Source: Clostridiales bacterium (GTDB lineage: Bacteria; Bacillota; Clostridia; Oscillospirales; CAG-272). From it: 39,304 bases of DNA. This document shows positions 22,827 through 30,423 of the stretch, piece by piece. A program made the position numbers and the translations under genes. How positions within the stretch are numbered: position 1 is the first letter of the stretch; every line of letters begins with the position of its first letter. The stretch lies in contig SFNW01000004.1 of NCBI GenBank assembly GCA_004554105.1, positions 1-39,304 of the forward strand. The letters run 5' to 3'. The notes beneath the pieces are model-generated. The model made no database searches. It saw nothing but the letters and a program-made list of their open reading frames with translations, and was not told the DNA's origin.

Positions 22827-24374
22827 TTATTTCGCAAAGTCGACCGTGCGGCTCTCGCGAATGAGATGCACCTTGATCTGCCCGGGATAATCCATCTCGC
22901 TCTCGATTTTCGACGCAATCTCGTGCGCCAAAACCGTCATCTGATCGTCCGAGACCTGCTCGGGCTTGACCATGACGCGAATCTCGCGTCCCGCCTGAAT
23001 CGCAAAGGTCTTTTCGACCCCCGAGAATCCGTTGGCAAGTTCTTCGAGCTTCTGCAGACGCTTGATGTAGTTCTCCAGATCCTCACGCCGTGCGCCGGGA
23101 CGTGCCGCCGAAATGGCGTCCGCCGCCTGTACGATAAACGCGGTCAGCGTCTCGGGCTCCACGTCGCCGTGGTGCGCCTCGATGGCGTTGATGACTTCGT
23201 GCGATTCCTTGTGCTTCTTCGCAACCTCTACGCCGAGCTGAATGTGCGAGCCCTCCGCCTCCTGCGTGAGTGCCTTGCCGATGTCATGCAAGAGACCCGC
23301 GCGCTTGGCGACCGTCACATCGGCGCCGAGTTCGCTTGCGAGAATGCCGGAGAGCAGCGAAACCTCGATGGAATGGCGCAGAACATTCTGCCCGTAGCTC
23401 GTGCGGTAACGCAGTCTGCCGAGCAGCTTGATAACGTCGGGGTGCAGACCGTGTACGCCGGTCTCAAAGGTTGCCTTTTCACCCGCCTGCTTGATGGTGG
23501 CGTCAACCTCGCGGCGTGCCTTTTCAACCATCTCTTCGATGCGCGCGGGGTGAATGCGCCCGTCGGCAATCAGCTTTTCAAGCGCGATGCGCGCGATTTC
23601 GCGGCGCACCGAGTCGAAGCCGGAGATCGTAATGACCTCGGGCGTGTCGTCGATGATGAGATCGACGCCGGTCAGCGTCTCGATGGCGCGAATGTTTCTG
23701 CCCTCACGTCCGATGATACGACCCTTCATGTCCTCGTTCGGGAGCTGAACGGTCGAAATCGTGATTTCACTGACATGGTCGGCAGCGCAGCGCTGGATAG
23801 CGGTCGAGAGAATATCCTTTGCCTTCTCCTCGGCTTCGTCCTTGAACTGCTCTTCAAAGTGTGCGATTTTAATCGCTTTTTCGTGCGTCAGTGCCGTCTC
23901 CATGCGGGAAAGCAGCTCGTCCCTTGCCTGCTCGCGCGTAAAGCCCGAAATGCGTTCGAGCATTGCGACGTGCGAGTCAAGGGTCTGCTGAATCTCCCCG
24001 CGGAGATCTTCCGTCTCTTTGATTTTCTGGTTCAGAAGTTCGTTCTTGTTTTCAATGGCTTCGGTCTTTGCGTCAAGCGATTCTTCCTTCTGCTGAATTC
24101 TGCGTTCCTGTCTGGAGACTTCCTTGCGGCGCTCCTTGAGTTCGTTCTCGGTATCCGTGCGAATTTTGAGAACTTCCTCTTTCGCCTCGAGCACGGCTTC
24201 CTTCTTCTTGCTCTCGGCGGTCTTAATCGCATCTTCAACAATTCTTGCCGCTTGCTCTTCCGCGCTGCCGATTTCCTTTTCGGCGACGCGCTGGCGATGA
24301 ATCGAACCGATCACCGCGCCAAGCAGCAATCCCACAACCAAGGCGACGGCACCGACTGCAATGTAAACTACCAT
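22827..24374 (-). CDS. rny: Ribonuclease Y
   Basis: This is a 515-residue membrane-anchored endoribonuclease that starts mRNA decay. The start at 24374 (MVVYIAVGAVALVVGLLLG) follows GAGGAGGTACGC. An N-terminal membrane helix (3-25) is followed by a long charged coiled coil (about 28-200), a KH domain (MKGRIIGREGRNIRAIETL), and an HD domain (RHSIEVSLLSGILA, LLHDIGKALT) with the metal His-Asp. The C-terminal REIRVMVKPEQ and YPGQIKVHLIRESR are also conserved. Length and order are standard. Confidence 0.98.
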   Translation of the reverse strand: MVVYIAVGAVALVVGLLLGAVIGSIHRQRVAEKEIGSAEEQAARIVEDAIKTAESKKKEAVLEAKEEVLKIRTDTENELKERRKEVSRQERRIQQKEESLDAKTEAIENKNELLNQKIKETEDLRGEIQQTLDSHVAMLERISGFTREQARDELLSRMETALTHEKAIKIAHFEEQFKDEAEEKAKDILSTAIQRCAADHVSEITISTVQLPNEDMKGRIIGREGRNIRAIETLTGVDLIIDDTPEVITISGFDSVRREIARIALEKLIADGRIHPARIEEMVEKARREVDATIKQAGEKATFETGVHGLHPDVIKLLGRLRYRTSYGQNVLRHSIEVSLLSGILASELGADVTVAKRAGLLHDIGKALTQEAEGSHIQLGVEVAKKHKESHEVINAIEAHHGDVEPETLTAFIVQAADAISAARPGARREDLENYIKRLQKLEELANGFSGVEKTFAIQAGREIRVMVKPEQVSDDQMTVLAHEIASKIESEMDYPGQIKVHLIRESRTVDFAK

Positions 24375-24414
24375 TGCAGCGTACCTCCTCGTTCTTTTCG
24401 GGAAATTATGCAAA

Positions 24415-24440
24415 CCCCGTTTTGCCAAGGCAAAGCGGGG
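24415..24440 (-). other. Hairpin in the rny leader
   Basis: CCCCGTTTTGCC and GGCAAAGCGGGG form a 12-bp stem with a two-base gap (one G-U) within the roughly 80-nt rny 5' leader. There is no long T-run after it, so it is not a clear terminator. An autoregulatory or stabilising element is possible. Confidence 0.5.
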
Positions 24441-24458
24441 AATACCTGCACGTTGTTT

Positions 24459-24488
24459 ATTATACAATATTTTTAGGTACGGTGTCAA
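24459..24488 (-). promoter_or_regulatory. Consensus promoter for rny
   Basis: Minus-strand TTGACA (24488-24483), an 18-bp spacer and TATAAT (24464-24459). Confidence 0.88.
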
Positions 24489-24518
24489 GACGCTCGCCGA
24501 ATTCTTTTCCGAAATCGG

Positions 24519-24547
24519 TTGCAAAAGCGGCAAAAAAACGCTATAAT
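24519..24547 (+). promoter_or_regulatory. Promoter for the pyridoxamine kinase gene
   Basis: TTGCAA (24519-24524), a 17-bp spacer and TATAAT (24542-24547), back to back with the rny promoter. Confidence 0.8.
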
Positions 24548-24579
24548 GGGAGAGTAAAAACGAAAGTGAGGTGTGCCGT

Positions 24580-25455
24580 ATGAATCCGTCCCCCGTGCGC
24601 CGCGTGGCGGCAATGCACGACCTTTCCTGCTTCGGGCGGTGCGCGCTCACCGTCGTGATTCCCGCCCTCTCCGCGCTCGGCGTGCAGGTTTTGCCGCTGC
24701 CGACCGCCCTGCTCTCGACGCATACCGGCGGCTTTGAGGGCTACAGCTTTGAGGATCTGACCCCCTCGCTGTGCAAAATCGCCGACCATTGGGAAAGCCT
24801 CGGCATTCGTCCCGACGCAGTCTATACCGGCTTTCTTTCGGGTGCGCCGCAGTGCGATTTTATCGAGGATTTTCTTCGTCGCTTTGCGTCGGACGATACG
24901 CTGACGCTGATTGACCCCGTGCTGGGTGACGACGGCGTGCTTTATTCCGCCTGCACGCCCGCGCTTGTCGAGCGAATGCGCACGCTCTGCACGCACGCCG
25001 ACATCATCGTGCCGAATCTGACCGAAGCCTGCCTGCTCTGCGATACTCCCTACCCCGACACCGCGAAAATGTCCCCCGCCGCGCTCAGCGCGTATATTTC
25101 GGACTTGCTCGACCGCCTGACCGCGCTCGGTCCGCGCCGCGTGGTCATCACCGGCATCGTCACCGACCGCGAAAGCGGCGTTTCCACCGCGGGACTCGAC
25201 CGCACCGAGACCTCGCTCGACCGCTCGCCCTTTTTCGTCAATCTGCGCAGAGTCGGCGGCTCTTATCCCGGCACGGGCGACCTGTTTGCCTGCGTCCTGC
25301 TCGGCAAGCTGCTGACCGGCACGCAGTTTCCCGCCGCAGTTGCCGCCGCCAGCGCCTTTGTCCGCGACGTCATCGACTATTCGGCGAAATTCGACACCCC
25401 GCACCGCGACGGCGTCCTGCTCGAGCCCTGCCTGCGACGGCTCGCCGAGATGTGA
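24580..25455 (+). CDS. Pyridoxamine/pyridoxal kinase
   Basis: This is a 291-residue ribokinase-fold vitamin B6 kinase that phosphorylates pyridoxamine or pyridoxal in PLP salvage. I take the ATG at 24580, with GAGGTG upstream; a GTG at 24571 is less likely. Motifs are AAMHDLSCFGRCALTVVIPAL, LPTALLSTHTGGFEG, YTGFLSGAPQ, LIDPVLGDDG, VPNLTEACLL, and the anion-hole GTGDLFACVLLG with the catalytic Asp. The CFGRCALT stretch is typical of Clostridia PdxK-like enzymes. It is a single gene between a divergent promoter and a terminator. Confidence 0.92.
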   Translation: MNPSPVRRVAAMHDLSCFGRCALTVVIPALSALGVQVLPLPTALLSTHTGGFEGYSFEDLTPSLCKIADHWESLGIRPDAVYTGFLSGAPQCDFIEDFLRRFASDDTLTLIDPVLGDDGVLYSACTPALVERMRTLCTHADIIVPNLTEACLLCDTPYPDTAKMSPAALSAYISDLLDRLTALGPRRVVITGIVTDRESGVSTAGLDRTETSLDRSPFFVNLRRVGGSYPGTGDLFACVLLGKLLTGTQFPAAVAAASAFVRDVIDYSAKFDTPHRDGVLLEPCLRRLAEM

Positions 25456-25470
25456 AGTCATAAACTACAG

Positions 25471-25498
25471 AAAAAACCGCCCGAAGGCGGTTTTTTCC
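25471..25498 (+). terminator. Terminator after the pyridoxamine kinase gene
   Basis: AAAAAACCGCC, loop CGAA, GGCGGTTTTTT, 15 bp after the stop. Confidence 0.88.
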
Positions 25499-25517
25499 TT
25501 GTTCTAAGCAACGAGAC

Positions 25518-25616
25518 GGCGGGAGCAAGCCCCCGTTTTCCCGAAAGTTTTTGCGGATTCTAAAGGCGCTTTTTACAAAAAGCACCTTAAGCGGGGCGCG
25601 GGGCGGCGCCCCGCAA
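25518..25616. repeat. Inverted family 2 repeat plus GGCGGGAGCAAGCCCCCG segment
   Basis: An 18-bp segment GGCGGGAGCAAGCCCCCG (25518-25535) matches 30677-30694 exactly. It is followed by the reverse complement of family 2: AAAGTTTTTGCGGATTC, then AGGCGCTTTTTACAAAAAGC, and a GGGGC..GCCCC hairpin. It fills the gap between the kinase and P1B ATPase genes. Confidence 0.75.
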
Positions 25617-25626
25617 CGTTTTTCTC

Positions 25627-27681
25627 TCAACTTCTCATCGTCCGCAGTGCGTTGGCGACGGCAAGCAGACAGACGCCGACGTCGCTGAAAACGGCGACCC
25701 ACAGGTTGGTGATGCCGAACGCCGAAAGGAGAACGACCGCGACCTTGACGATAATCGAAAAAATGATATTCTCGCGCACGATACGCATGGTCTTGCGCGC
25801 AATGCGCAAAACGGCGGGCAGCTTGGTCAGCGAATCGCCCATAATCACCACGTCTGCGGCTTCGAGCGCGGCGGCACTGCCGATGCCGCCCATCGCAACA
25901 CCGACGTCGGCAAGCGCGAGGACGGGCGCGTCGTTGATGCCGTCGCCCACATAAACCATCTTTTTGCCCTCGTCACGCGCGGCGGAAAATGCCTCGACCT
26001 TGTCGGCGGGCAGCAGCTCGGACTTGCAGGTCTTCACGCCGACTTCCTTTGCGACCTGCTCGGCAATCGCGCGCTTGTCGCCGGTCAGCATCATCGTATC
26101 GGTCACGCCGAGCGCGGCGAGAGAGCGAATTGCCTCGGCGCTGTCGGGCTTGATCTCGTCGGCAAAGAGCGCACAGCCGAGATACTTGCCGTCCGCGGCG
26201 GCGTAGACCGCCGTACCGAGCGCGTCGGTCTCGGTAAACGCAATACCGCTTTCCCGCATCAGCGCGGCGTTGCCGCACAGGCAGGCGACGGTCCTGCCGC
26301 CGATTTCCGCCGAAGCGCGAACGCCCTTACCCGGAATGGCGACCGCATCGGTGACGTCGATGCCGTCGGCAAGCGCACCGAACGTGCGCACGGCGGCGAG
26401 CGCAATCGGGTGCGTGCTGTACTTTTCGCAAATCGCCACAACGCGGCAGAGCGCTTCCTCATTCGGCGCGTCCTTGGCGCCGACATAGGCGAAGCTGCCG
26501 CGCGTCAGCGTGCCGGTCTTGTCAAAGGCGGCGGCGTTCACGGCGGTCAGGGCCTCAAGATAGTTGCCGCCCTTGACGAGCACGCCGTTTTTCGACGCCG
26601 CGCCGAGTCCGCCGAACAGACCGAGCGGCACCGAAATGACCAGTGCGCAAGGGCAGGACGCCGCCAGTGCGCAGAGCGCGCGGTAAATCCATGTCCCGAA
26701 GTCGCCGAGACCGAAGAGCGGCGGCAGAACCGCAATCAGCGCCGCAAACACGCAGACAATCGGCGTGTACACCTTGGAAAAGCGTCGGATAAAGGTCTCG
26801 GTGCGGCTCTTGCGCTCCTTGGCGTCCTCCAGCATCGCGAGAATCTTCGCGACCGTGCCGTTTGCATAATCGGCGGTCACGCGCAGCTTGAAGGTCGCGT
26901 CGACGCTCATGCTGCCCGACAGCACCTCGTCGCCGACCGTCCGGGAGACCGGCAGGCTCTCGCCGGTCAACGCCGACAAGTCCATATCGCCCGTCCCCTC
27001 GGTCAAAATGCCGTCGAGCGAAACCTTTTCGCCCGGGGCAACAACGACAATGTCGCCGATTTGCACGTTTTCGGGACTTACGGCAACAAGCTTGCCGTTC
27101 TGCTCGACCGTCACGGTCTCGGGGTGCAGTTCAAGCATCTTGCGAATGCTGCCGCGGCTCTTTGCCACCGCTCTGCCCTGCAAATACTCGCCGAATTCAA
27201 AGAGAATCACCACGGCGCAGCTCTCGGCAAATTCGCCGATGGCGAACGCGCCGAGCGAGGCAATGCTCATCAAGAATTCCTCGCCGAACCAGTCGCCCCT
27301 GCGAATGCCCTTCCATGCGCCGAGCAAAACGCGGTAACCCGCTGCGAGATAGGAGGCGGCAAACAGGAGTGCCGAAACCAAAGTCGGCAGGGGCAAAAAT
27401 CCCGCGCCGAGACCCGCCGCAAACAGCACCGCCGCAATCCCGAGGCGAATCAAAAGCGACTTTCCGTCGCCGTCGTCGTCCGCGTCGTCATGGTCGTGAC
27501 AGCACCCGCAGCCGCAGCCGTCGTCGTCCTCATCGTGCCGATGTCCGTGCTTGTGTTCGCCGTCCCGCGAGCAGCAGCAGCAATCATCATGTTCATGCTT
27601 ATGTTCATGCCCGTGCTCATGTTCATGTTCATGCTCGTGCGCACAGCACGGCTCTTTTTCTTTTTCGGTATCGTTGCTCAT
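25627..27681 (-). CDS. P1B-type heavy-metal-exporting ATPase with His/Cys-rich N-terminus
   Basis: This is a 684-residue cadmium/zinc/cobalt-type exporter. The N-terminal 75 residues lack a GMTCxxC heavy-metal domain and instead form a His/Cys-rich tail (runs of HEH, then DDCCCC and CGCGCC). Membrane core motifs are the metal-binding SCPCALVIS in TM6, actuator ALTGES, phosphorylation DKTGTLT, the P1B-specific STHPIA, and GDGINDAP. The second ATG (27681) is preferred, because GGAGG is seven bases from it but only one base from the ATG at 27687. The latter overlaps the arsR stop as ATGA. Co-transcription with arsR indicates metal-inducible efflux, most likely of Zn2+, Cd2+ or Co2+. Confidence 0.95.
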   Translation of the reverse strand: MSNDTEKEKEPCCAHEHEHEHEHGHEHKHEHDDCCCCSRDGEHKHGHRHDEDDDGCGCGCCHDHDDADDDGDGKSLLIRLGIAAVLFAAGLGAGFLPLPTLVSALLFAASYLAAGYRVLLGAWKGIRRGDWFGEEFLMSIASLGAFAIGEFAESCAVVILFEFGEYLQGRAVAKSRGSIRKMLELHPETVTVEQNGKLVAVSPENVQIGDIVVVAPGEKVSLDGILTEGTGDMDLSALTGESLPVSRTVGDEVLSGSMSVDATFKLRVTADYANGTVAKILAMLEDAKERKSRTETFIRRFSKVYTPIVCVFAALIAVLPPLFGLGDFGTWIYRALCALAASCPCALVISVPLGLFGGLGAASKNGVLVKGGNYLEALTAVNAAAFDKTGTLTRGSFAYVGAKDAPNEEALCRVVAICEKYSTHPIALAAVRTFGALADGIDVTDAVAIPGKGVRASAEIGGRTVACLCGNAALMRESGIAFTETDALGTAVYAAADGKYLGCALFADEIKPDSAEAIRSLAALGVTDTMMLTGDKRAIAEQVAKEVGVKTCKSELLPADKVEAFSAARDEGKKMVYVGDGINDAPVLALADVGVAMGGIGSAAALEAADVVIMGDSLTKLPAVLRIARKTMRIVRENIIFSIIVKVAVVLLSAFGITNLWVAVFSDVGVCLLAVANALRTMRS

Positions 27682-27683
27682 CT

Positions 27684-27968
27684 TCATTCCTCCACGTGTT
27701 CAAGCCCTGCACTCAGAATCGTTTTGACATGGTCGTCCGCCAGCGAGTAAAGCATCTGCTTGCCGTCGCGGCGGCAGCGGACAAGGTGGCTCTGCTTCAA
27801 GATGCGGAGCTGATGCGAAATCGCGGTCTGACTCATTTCGAGCGCGGCGGCAATGTCGCCGACGCAGCACTCCTGCTCAATCAGGCAGTACAGCACGCGA
27901 ATGCGCGTGGAGTCGGCAAATATCTTAAACAGGTCGGCTAAATCGTAGATCAGTTCTTCGTCTTCCAT
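27684..27968 (-). CDS. ArsR/SmtB-family metal-sensing repressor
   Basis: This is a 94-residue winged-helix repressor. It starts at 27968 (MEDEELIYDLADLFKIFADS) with GAGAGGG upstream. The recognition core is EQECCVGDIAAALEMSQTAISHQLRILKQSHLV, including the ECCVGD cysteines found in ArsR/CadC-like metal sites. The C-terminal helix DDHVKTILSAGLEHVEE resembles the alpha-5 metal site of SmtB/CzrA. Genes for repressor and exporter overlap, and an operator sits at the promoter, so derepression by the exported metal is inferred. Confidence 0.94.
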   Translation of the reverse strand: MEDEELIYDLADLFKIFADSTRIRVLYCLIEQECCVGDIAAALEMSQTAISHQLRILKQSHLVRCRRDGKQMLYSLADDHVKTILSAGLEHVEE

Positions 27969-27992
27969 GCTTTGACCCTCTCTATTTGAATA

Positions 27993-28010
27993 TATGAATA
28001 TTTGTTCATA
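27993..28010. promoter_or_regulatory. ArsR/CzrA-type operator
   Basis: The 18-bp dyad TATGAATATTTGTTCATA lies just downstream of the -10. It matches the TGAA..TTCA pattern of SmtB/CzrA operators. Confidence 0.75.
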
Positions 28011-28014
28011 CGTT

Positions 28015-28043
28015 ATGATACAATACCGCCCTGCGTTTGTCAA
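28015..28043 (-). promoter_or_regulatory. Promoter of the arsR-P1B ATPase operon
   Basis: Minus-strand TTGACA (28043-28038), a 17-bp spacer and TATCAT (28020-28015), immediately followed by the operator dyad. Confidence 0.85.
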
Positions 28044-28071
28044 TAGGGTAAGCAAAAATAATTTGCGAAAT

Positions 28072-28103
28072 GCAAAAAAAAAGCCGCCGAACGGCGGCTT
28101 TTT
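28072..28103 (-). terminator. Terminator of the yabP-fumarase operon
   Basis: On the minus strand, AAGCCGCC pairs with GGCGGCTT around GTTC, followed by a run of nine T. It lies beyond the repeats that follow the fumarase gene and insulates the arsR promoter. Confidence 0.8.
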
Positions 28104-28129
28104 CGTGTAGATAAAATTCGGGCAGATTT

Positions 28130-28292
28130 GCCTTCCCCCTTGGGGGAAGGTGGTGCGAAGCACCGGATGAGGGGTAGCCATTCGCAGAATGGCGTCGCGG
28201 CGGTTATCTTGGAACTTCTTTGACGGGCACTTGCGTGCCCTACCCCTCGTTCCCCGCCTATGGCGGTACCTTTTCCCCCAAGGGGGAAGGCT
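28130..28292. repeat. Family 1 intergenic element (long CTTCCCCC type)
   Basis: GCCTTCCCCCTTGGGGGAAGG, GTGGTGCGAAGCACCGGATG, AGGGGTAGCC, TTCGCAgAATGGCG, then GGGCACTTGCGTGCCCTACC and a terminal CCCCCAAGGGGGAAGGC. The first 60 bp closely match 3498-3560; the 3' half is rearranged. Together with family 2 at 28303-28350 it fills most of the 386-bp gap between arsR and the fumarase gene. Confidence 0.8.
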
Positions 28293-28302
28293 TTTTAGAC
28301 TG

Positions 28303-28350
28303 TCAAAGTTTTTTTCGGAATCTCAAGGGGCTTGGGGCGACACCCCAAAC
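28303..28350. repeat. Inverted, shortened family 2 repeat
   Basis: CAAAGTTTTTTTCGGAATCTCAAGGGGC and GGGGCGACACCCC are the reverse complement of the family 2 tail and hairpins. It ends 5 bp from the fumarase stop codon. Confidence 0.65.
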
Positions 28351-28354
28351 TATC

Positions 28355-29227
28355 TTATATCTCCACCTCCGCGTGGCGGAGAACATGGCAGTTGATGTTG
28401 ACCGCGACGGGCAGCCCCGCAATGTGCGTCGGATAGGCGGCGACGGCGACCGAAAGCGCCGTGGTGTCGCCCGAAAAGCCCTGCGGACCGATGCCGGTGC
28501 GGTTGATTTCGTCGAGCAGACGCGCTTCCAGCGCGGCGTAGCGCGGGTCGGGATTGTGCGTCCCGACAGGGCGCGTGAAGCACTCCTTGGCGAGCGACGC
28601 GCATTTCTCAAAGTCGCCGCCGATGCCGACGCCGACCGAAATCGGCGGGCAGGGGTCTGCGCCCGCGCGCTCGACCGTGTCGACGACAAAGCGCACGATG
28701 TCGTCCTCGGTCGCGGCGGGGGTGAACATCTTCAGCGCGCTCTTGTTCTCACTGCCAAAGCCCTTGGGCAGCGCGACGATGCGGACGCGGTCGCCCGAAA
28801 CCGCGCGAATATGCAGGACGGCAGGCGTGTTGTCGTTTGTATTGCGGCGGTCGTAGAGCGGGTCGGAGACCACCGACAGGCGCAGCGCACCGTCGACATA
28901 GGCACGGCGCACGCCGCGGTCGACCGCCTCGGCAACATTGCCGAGGATATGCGCGTCCTCGCCGACATAGAGAAAGACCACCGCCATGCCGGTGTCCTGG
29001 CAAATCGGCACGTCAATCTCCTTTGCCGCCTCGACGTTGTCGACAAGGCGATGCAGCACGCTTTTGGCAAGCGGGCAGCGCTCCTTTTCTGCCGCGCAGG
29101 CGATGCAGTCGGTCACGTCGCTCGTCAGGGTATAATTTGCCTTGACAAACAGTTCCGCCACTGCGTCCTCAATGCGCTTCGCCTCAATCAGGCGAAGCGT
29201 TTTTCCGTCAACCGTAATTCTGTCCAT
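28355..29227 (-). CDS. Class I fumarate hydratase/tartrate dehydratase alpha subunit
   Basis: This is a 290-residue iron-sulfur hydro-lyase alpha subunit that would interconvert fumarate and malate with a beta subunit. Motifs are VPICQDTGMAVVFLYVG (first cluster Cys), LPKGFGSENKSALKM, ADPCPPISVGVGIGG (second Cys), an FEKC segment, RPVGTHNPDPRYAALEARLLDEIN and the C-terminal VNINCHVLRH. GGAAGAG precedes the start, 2 bp after the divIC stop. In most two-subunit systems the beta gene follows directly; here only repeats and a terminator follow. The partner is therefore elsewhere or lost. Tartrate or other substrates are possible. Confidence 0.9.
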   Translation of the reverse strand: MDRITVDGKTLRLIEAKRIEDAVAELFVKANYTLTSDVTDCIACAAEKERCPLAKSVLHRLVDNVEAAKEIDVPICQDTGMAVVFLYVGEDAHILGNVAEAVDRGVRRAYVDGALRLSVVSDPLYDRRNTNDNTPAVLHIRAVSGDRVRIVALPKGFGSENKSALKMFTPAATEDDIVRFVVDTVERAGADPCPPISVGVGIGGDFEKCASLAKECFTRPVGTHNPDPRYAALEARLLDEINRTGIGPQGFSGDTTALSVAVAAYPTHIAGLPVAVNINCHVLRHAEVEI

Positions 29228-29229
29228 GT

Positions 29230-29523
29230 TTACTCTTCCAAATCGTTGAAATAAATGATCTCGCCCGGCATACAGTAGCCGAGTTTGCGCCGCGCGACCC
29301 GTTTGACATATTCGTCGTCAAACGGCGCGGCAAGTTCTTCCTTGAGGCGCGCCTGCTCTTCTTTTGCCGCGGCGAGCTGCGCCGCCAGTTCCTCGTTGCG
29401 CGCGTGCATCTCGTTGGTACGCATCCAGATGATACCGACGAAAATCAGCCCGAGAACCAATGCGACGGCAAGCGCCGCGCGCGCCGAAGCAGGCGTGCGC
29501 ACTCTTTCGTTTTTTTGTTTCAT
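29230..29523 (-). CDS. divIC: DivIC/FtsB-family septum formation initiator
   Basis: This is a 97-residue bitopic division protein. A short basic N-terminus (MKQKNERVRTPASAR) is followed by a membrane helix (about 16-36, ALAVALVLGLIFVGIIW) and a heptad coiled coil rich in Glu/Ala/Lys (NEELAAQLAAAKEEQARLKEEL). The family ending includes YVKRVARRKLGYCMPGEI. The start at 29523 has only a weak ribosome site. Its location downstream of yabP-yabQ matches Bacillus yabP-yabQ-divIC. It acts in the divisome with FtsL and DivIB. Confidence 0.88.
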   Translation of the reverse strand: MKQKNERVRTPASARAALAVALVLGLIFVGIIWMRTNEMHARNEELAAQLAAAKEEQARLKEELAAPFDDEYVKRVARRKLGYCMPGEIIYFNDLEE

Positions 29524-29584
29524 TTTATTTTCGGCAAAGCCCGCCTGTCGGCAAAAGGCTTCCTTTCCTGCGAGCGGCGGCGCG

Positions 29585-30157
29585 TTAGCCCTCCGTGCCG
29601 TTGCGGCAGACATCGCCGCAGCGTTCCATGCGCCGTTTGGCGCGCCGCTTTCGCTTCTTTTCGAGTTTTGCTTCTTTCTTCTTATTATACCAAGCCGAAA
29701 CGCGGCTGACAATAGGCTTTGCGATTTTTCCCGCGAAAGCGCGCAAATGTCTGCCGAGAAAACGCAACGGCAGCCAAAGCAGACGGGCAAGACAGCGCAG
29801 CCCGCGCTTGACCCACGCGGCGACCGTCTCGCAGACCGCGATAAACAGCCGCCCGACCGTGTTGTAGTAGACGAGAAAGCCGCAGAACGCGCCGAGCAGC
29901 GCAAAGCCGCGCACCTCCCCGTTGTTGGTGACAAAGAAAAAAACGCACATCAGCACCGCCGCGACCGCGAAAAACAAAAGGTCGCCGAGCGCGACGATAA
30001 AGCTGCGCACCCACCCGCGCCTGCCGCGCGGCGGACGCACGTCGACGCAGAGCAGCACGCGCGTAAAGCGGATTACATCGTACAAAATGCCGTACAGGAC
30101 GCCGAGGACAAGCGAGGCGGCGAAGCTCGCCGCCTGTCCGACCATCGAAACTTCCAT
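29585..30157 (-). CDS. yabQ: Spore cortex protein YabQ
   Basis: This is a 190-residue integral membrane sporulation protein needed for spore cortex formation. The N-terminus is QAASFAASLVLGVLYGILYDVIRF, the YabQ signature GxxYDxxR region. Further hydrophobic segments are DLLFFAVAAVLMCVFFFV and FALLGAFCGFLVYYNTVG. The tail is long and very basic (KKKEAKLEKKRKRRAKRRM), longer than usual. Its ATG shares a base with the yabP stop (TAATG), so translation is coupled. Confidence 0.9.
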   Translation of the reverse strand: MEVSMVGQAASFAASLVLGVLYGILYDVIRFTRVLLCVDVRPPRGRRGWVRSFIVALGDLLFFAVAAVLMCVFFFVTNNGEVRGFALLGAFCGFLVYYNTVGRLFIAVCETVAAWVKRGLRCLARLLWLPLRFLGRHLRAFAGKIAKPIVSRVSAWYNKKKEAKLEKKRKRRAKRRMERCGDVCRNGTEG

Positions 30158-30423
30158 TATTTCACGCGGCGGGAAAACAGTCCCTTTTTCTCGCCGGGCG
30201 CTGCGGAATAGTAAAGACCGTCCACCCGTCCCTCAAGCGTGAAGTCGCCGCTCTCGGCGGACATTTGGATAATTTTCAGTCCCTTGCCCTCAATCTCGAC
30301 CTTGCCGAGCGCGGTCATAACCGCGACGAAGTCGTCGTCAAAGGACAGCACCTCGGAAACGCCGTCCATCTTCAGAAATTTGCGGTTTTTCAGCATGATG
30401 CTGCTGTCGCCTGCTTCGGTCAT
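30157..30423 (-). CDS. yabP: Sporulation protein YabP
   Basis: This is an 88-residue YabP/YqfC-family protein: MLKNRKFLKMDGVSEVLSFDDDFVAV, TALGKVEIEGKGLKI and GDFTLEGRVDGLYYS are the family core. The ATG at 30423 has GGGAG about 11 bases upstream. It works with YabQ in spore coat and cortex assembly; its position as first gene of the operon is conserved. The RNA-binding gene yabO, often upstream, is not seen; repeats occupy that region. Confidence 0.92.
   Translation of the reverse strand: MTEAGDSSIMLKNRKFLKMDGVSEVLSFDDDFVAVMTALGKVEIEGKGLKIIQMSAESGDFTLEGRVDGLYYSAAPGEKKGLFSRRVK

Noticed and set aside
22389..24476. A 695-codon open frame on the plus strand opposite rny and ymdB
   Set aside because: It is antisense to two genes with full family motifs, has no ribosome site and shows no recognisable domain. 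High GC third positions in the real genes keep the opposite frame open.
26410..27750. A 446-codon open frame opposite the P1B ATPase gene
   Set aside because: It mirrors the complementary strand of a gene with every P-type ATPase motif. Its sequence is Arg/Ala/Gln-rich without domains.
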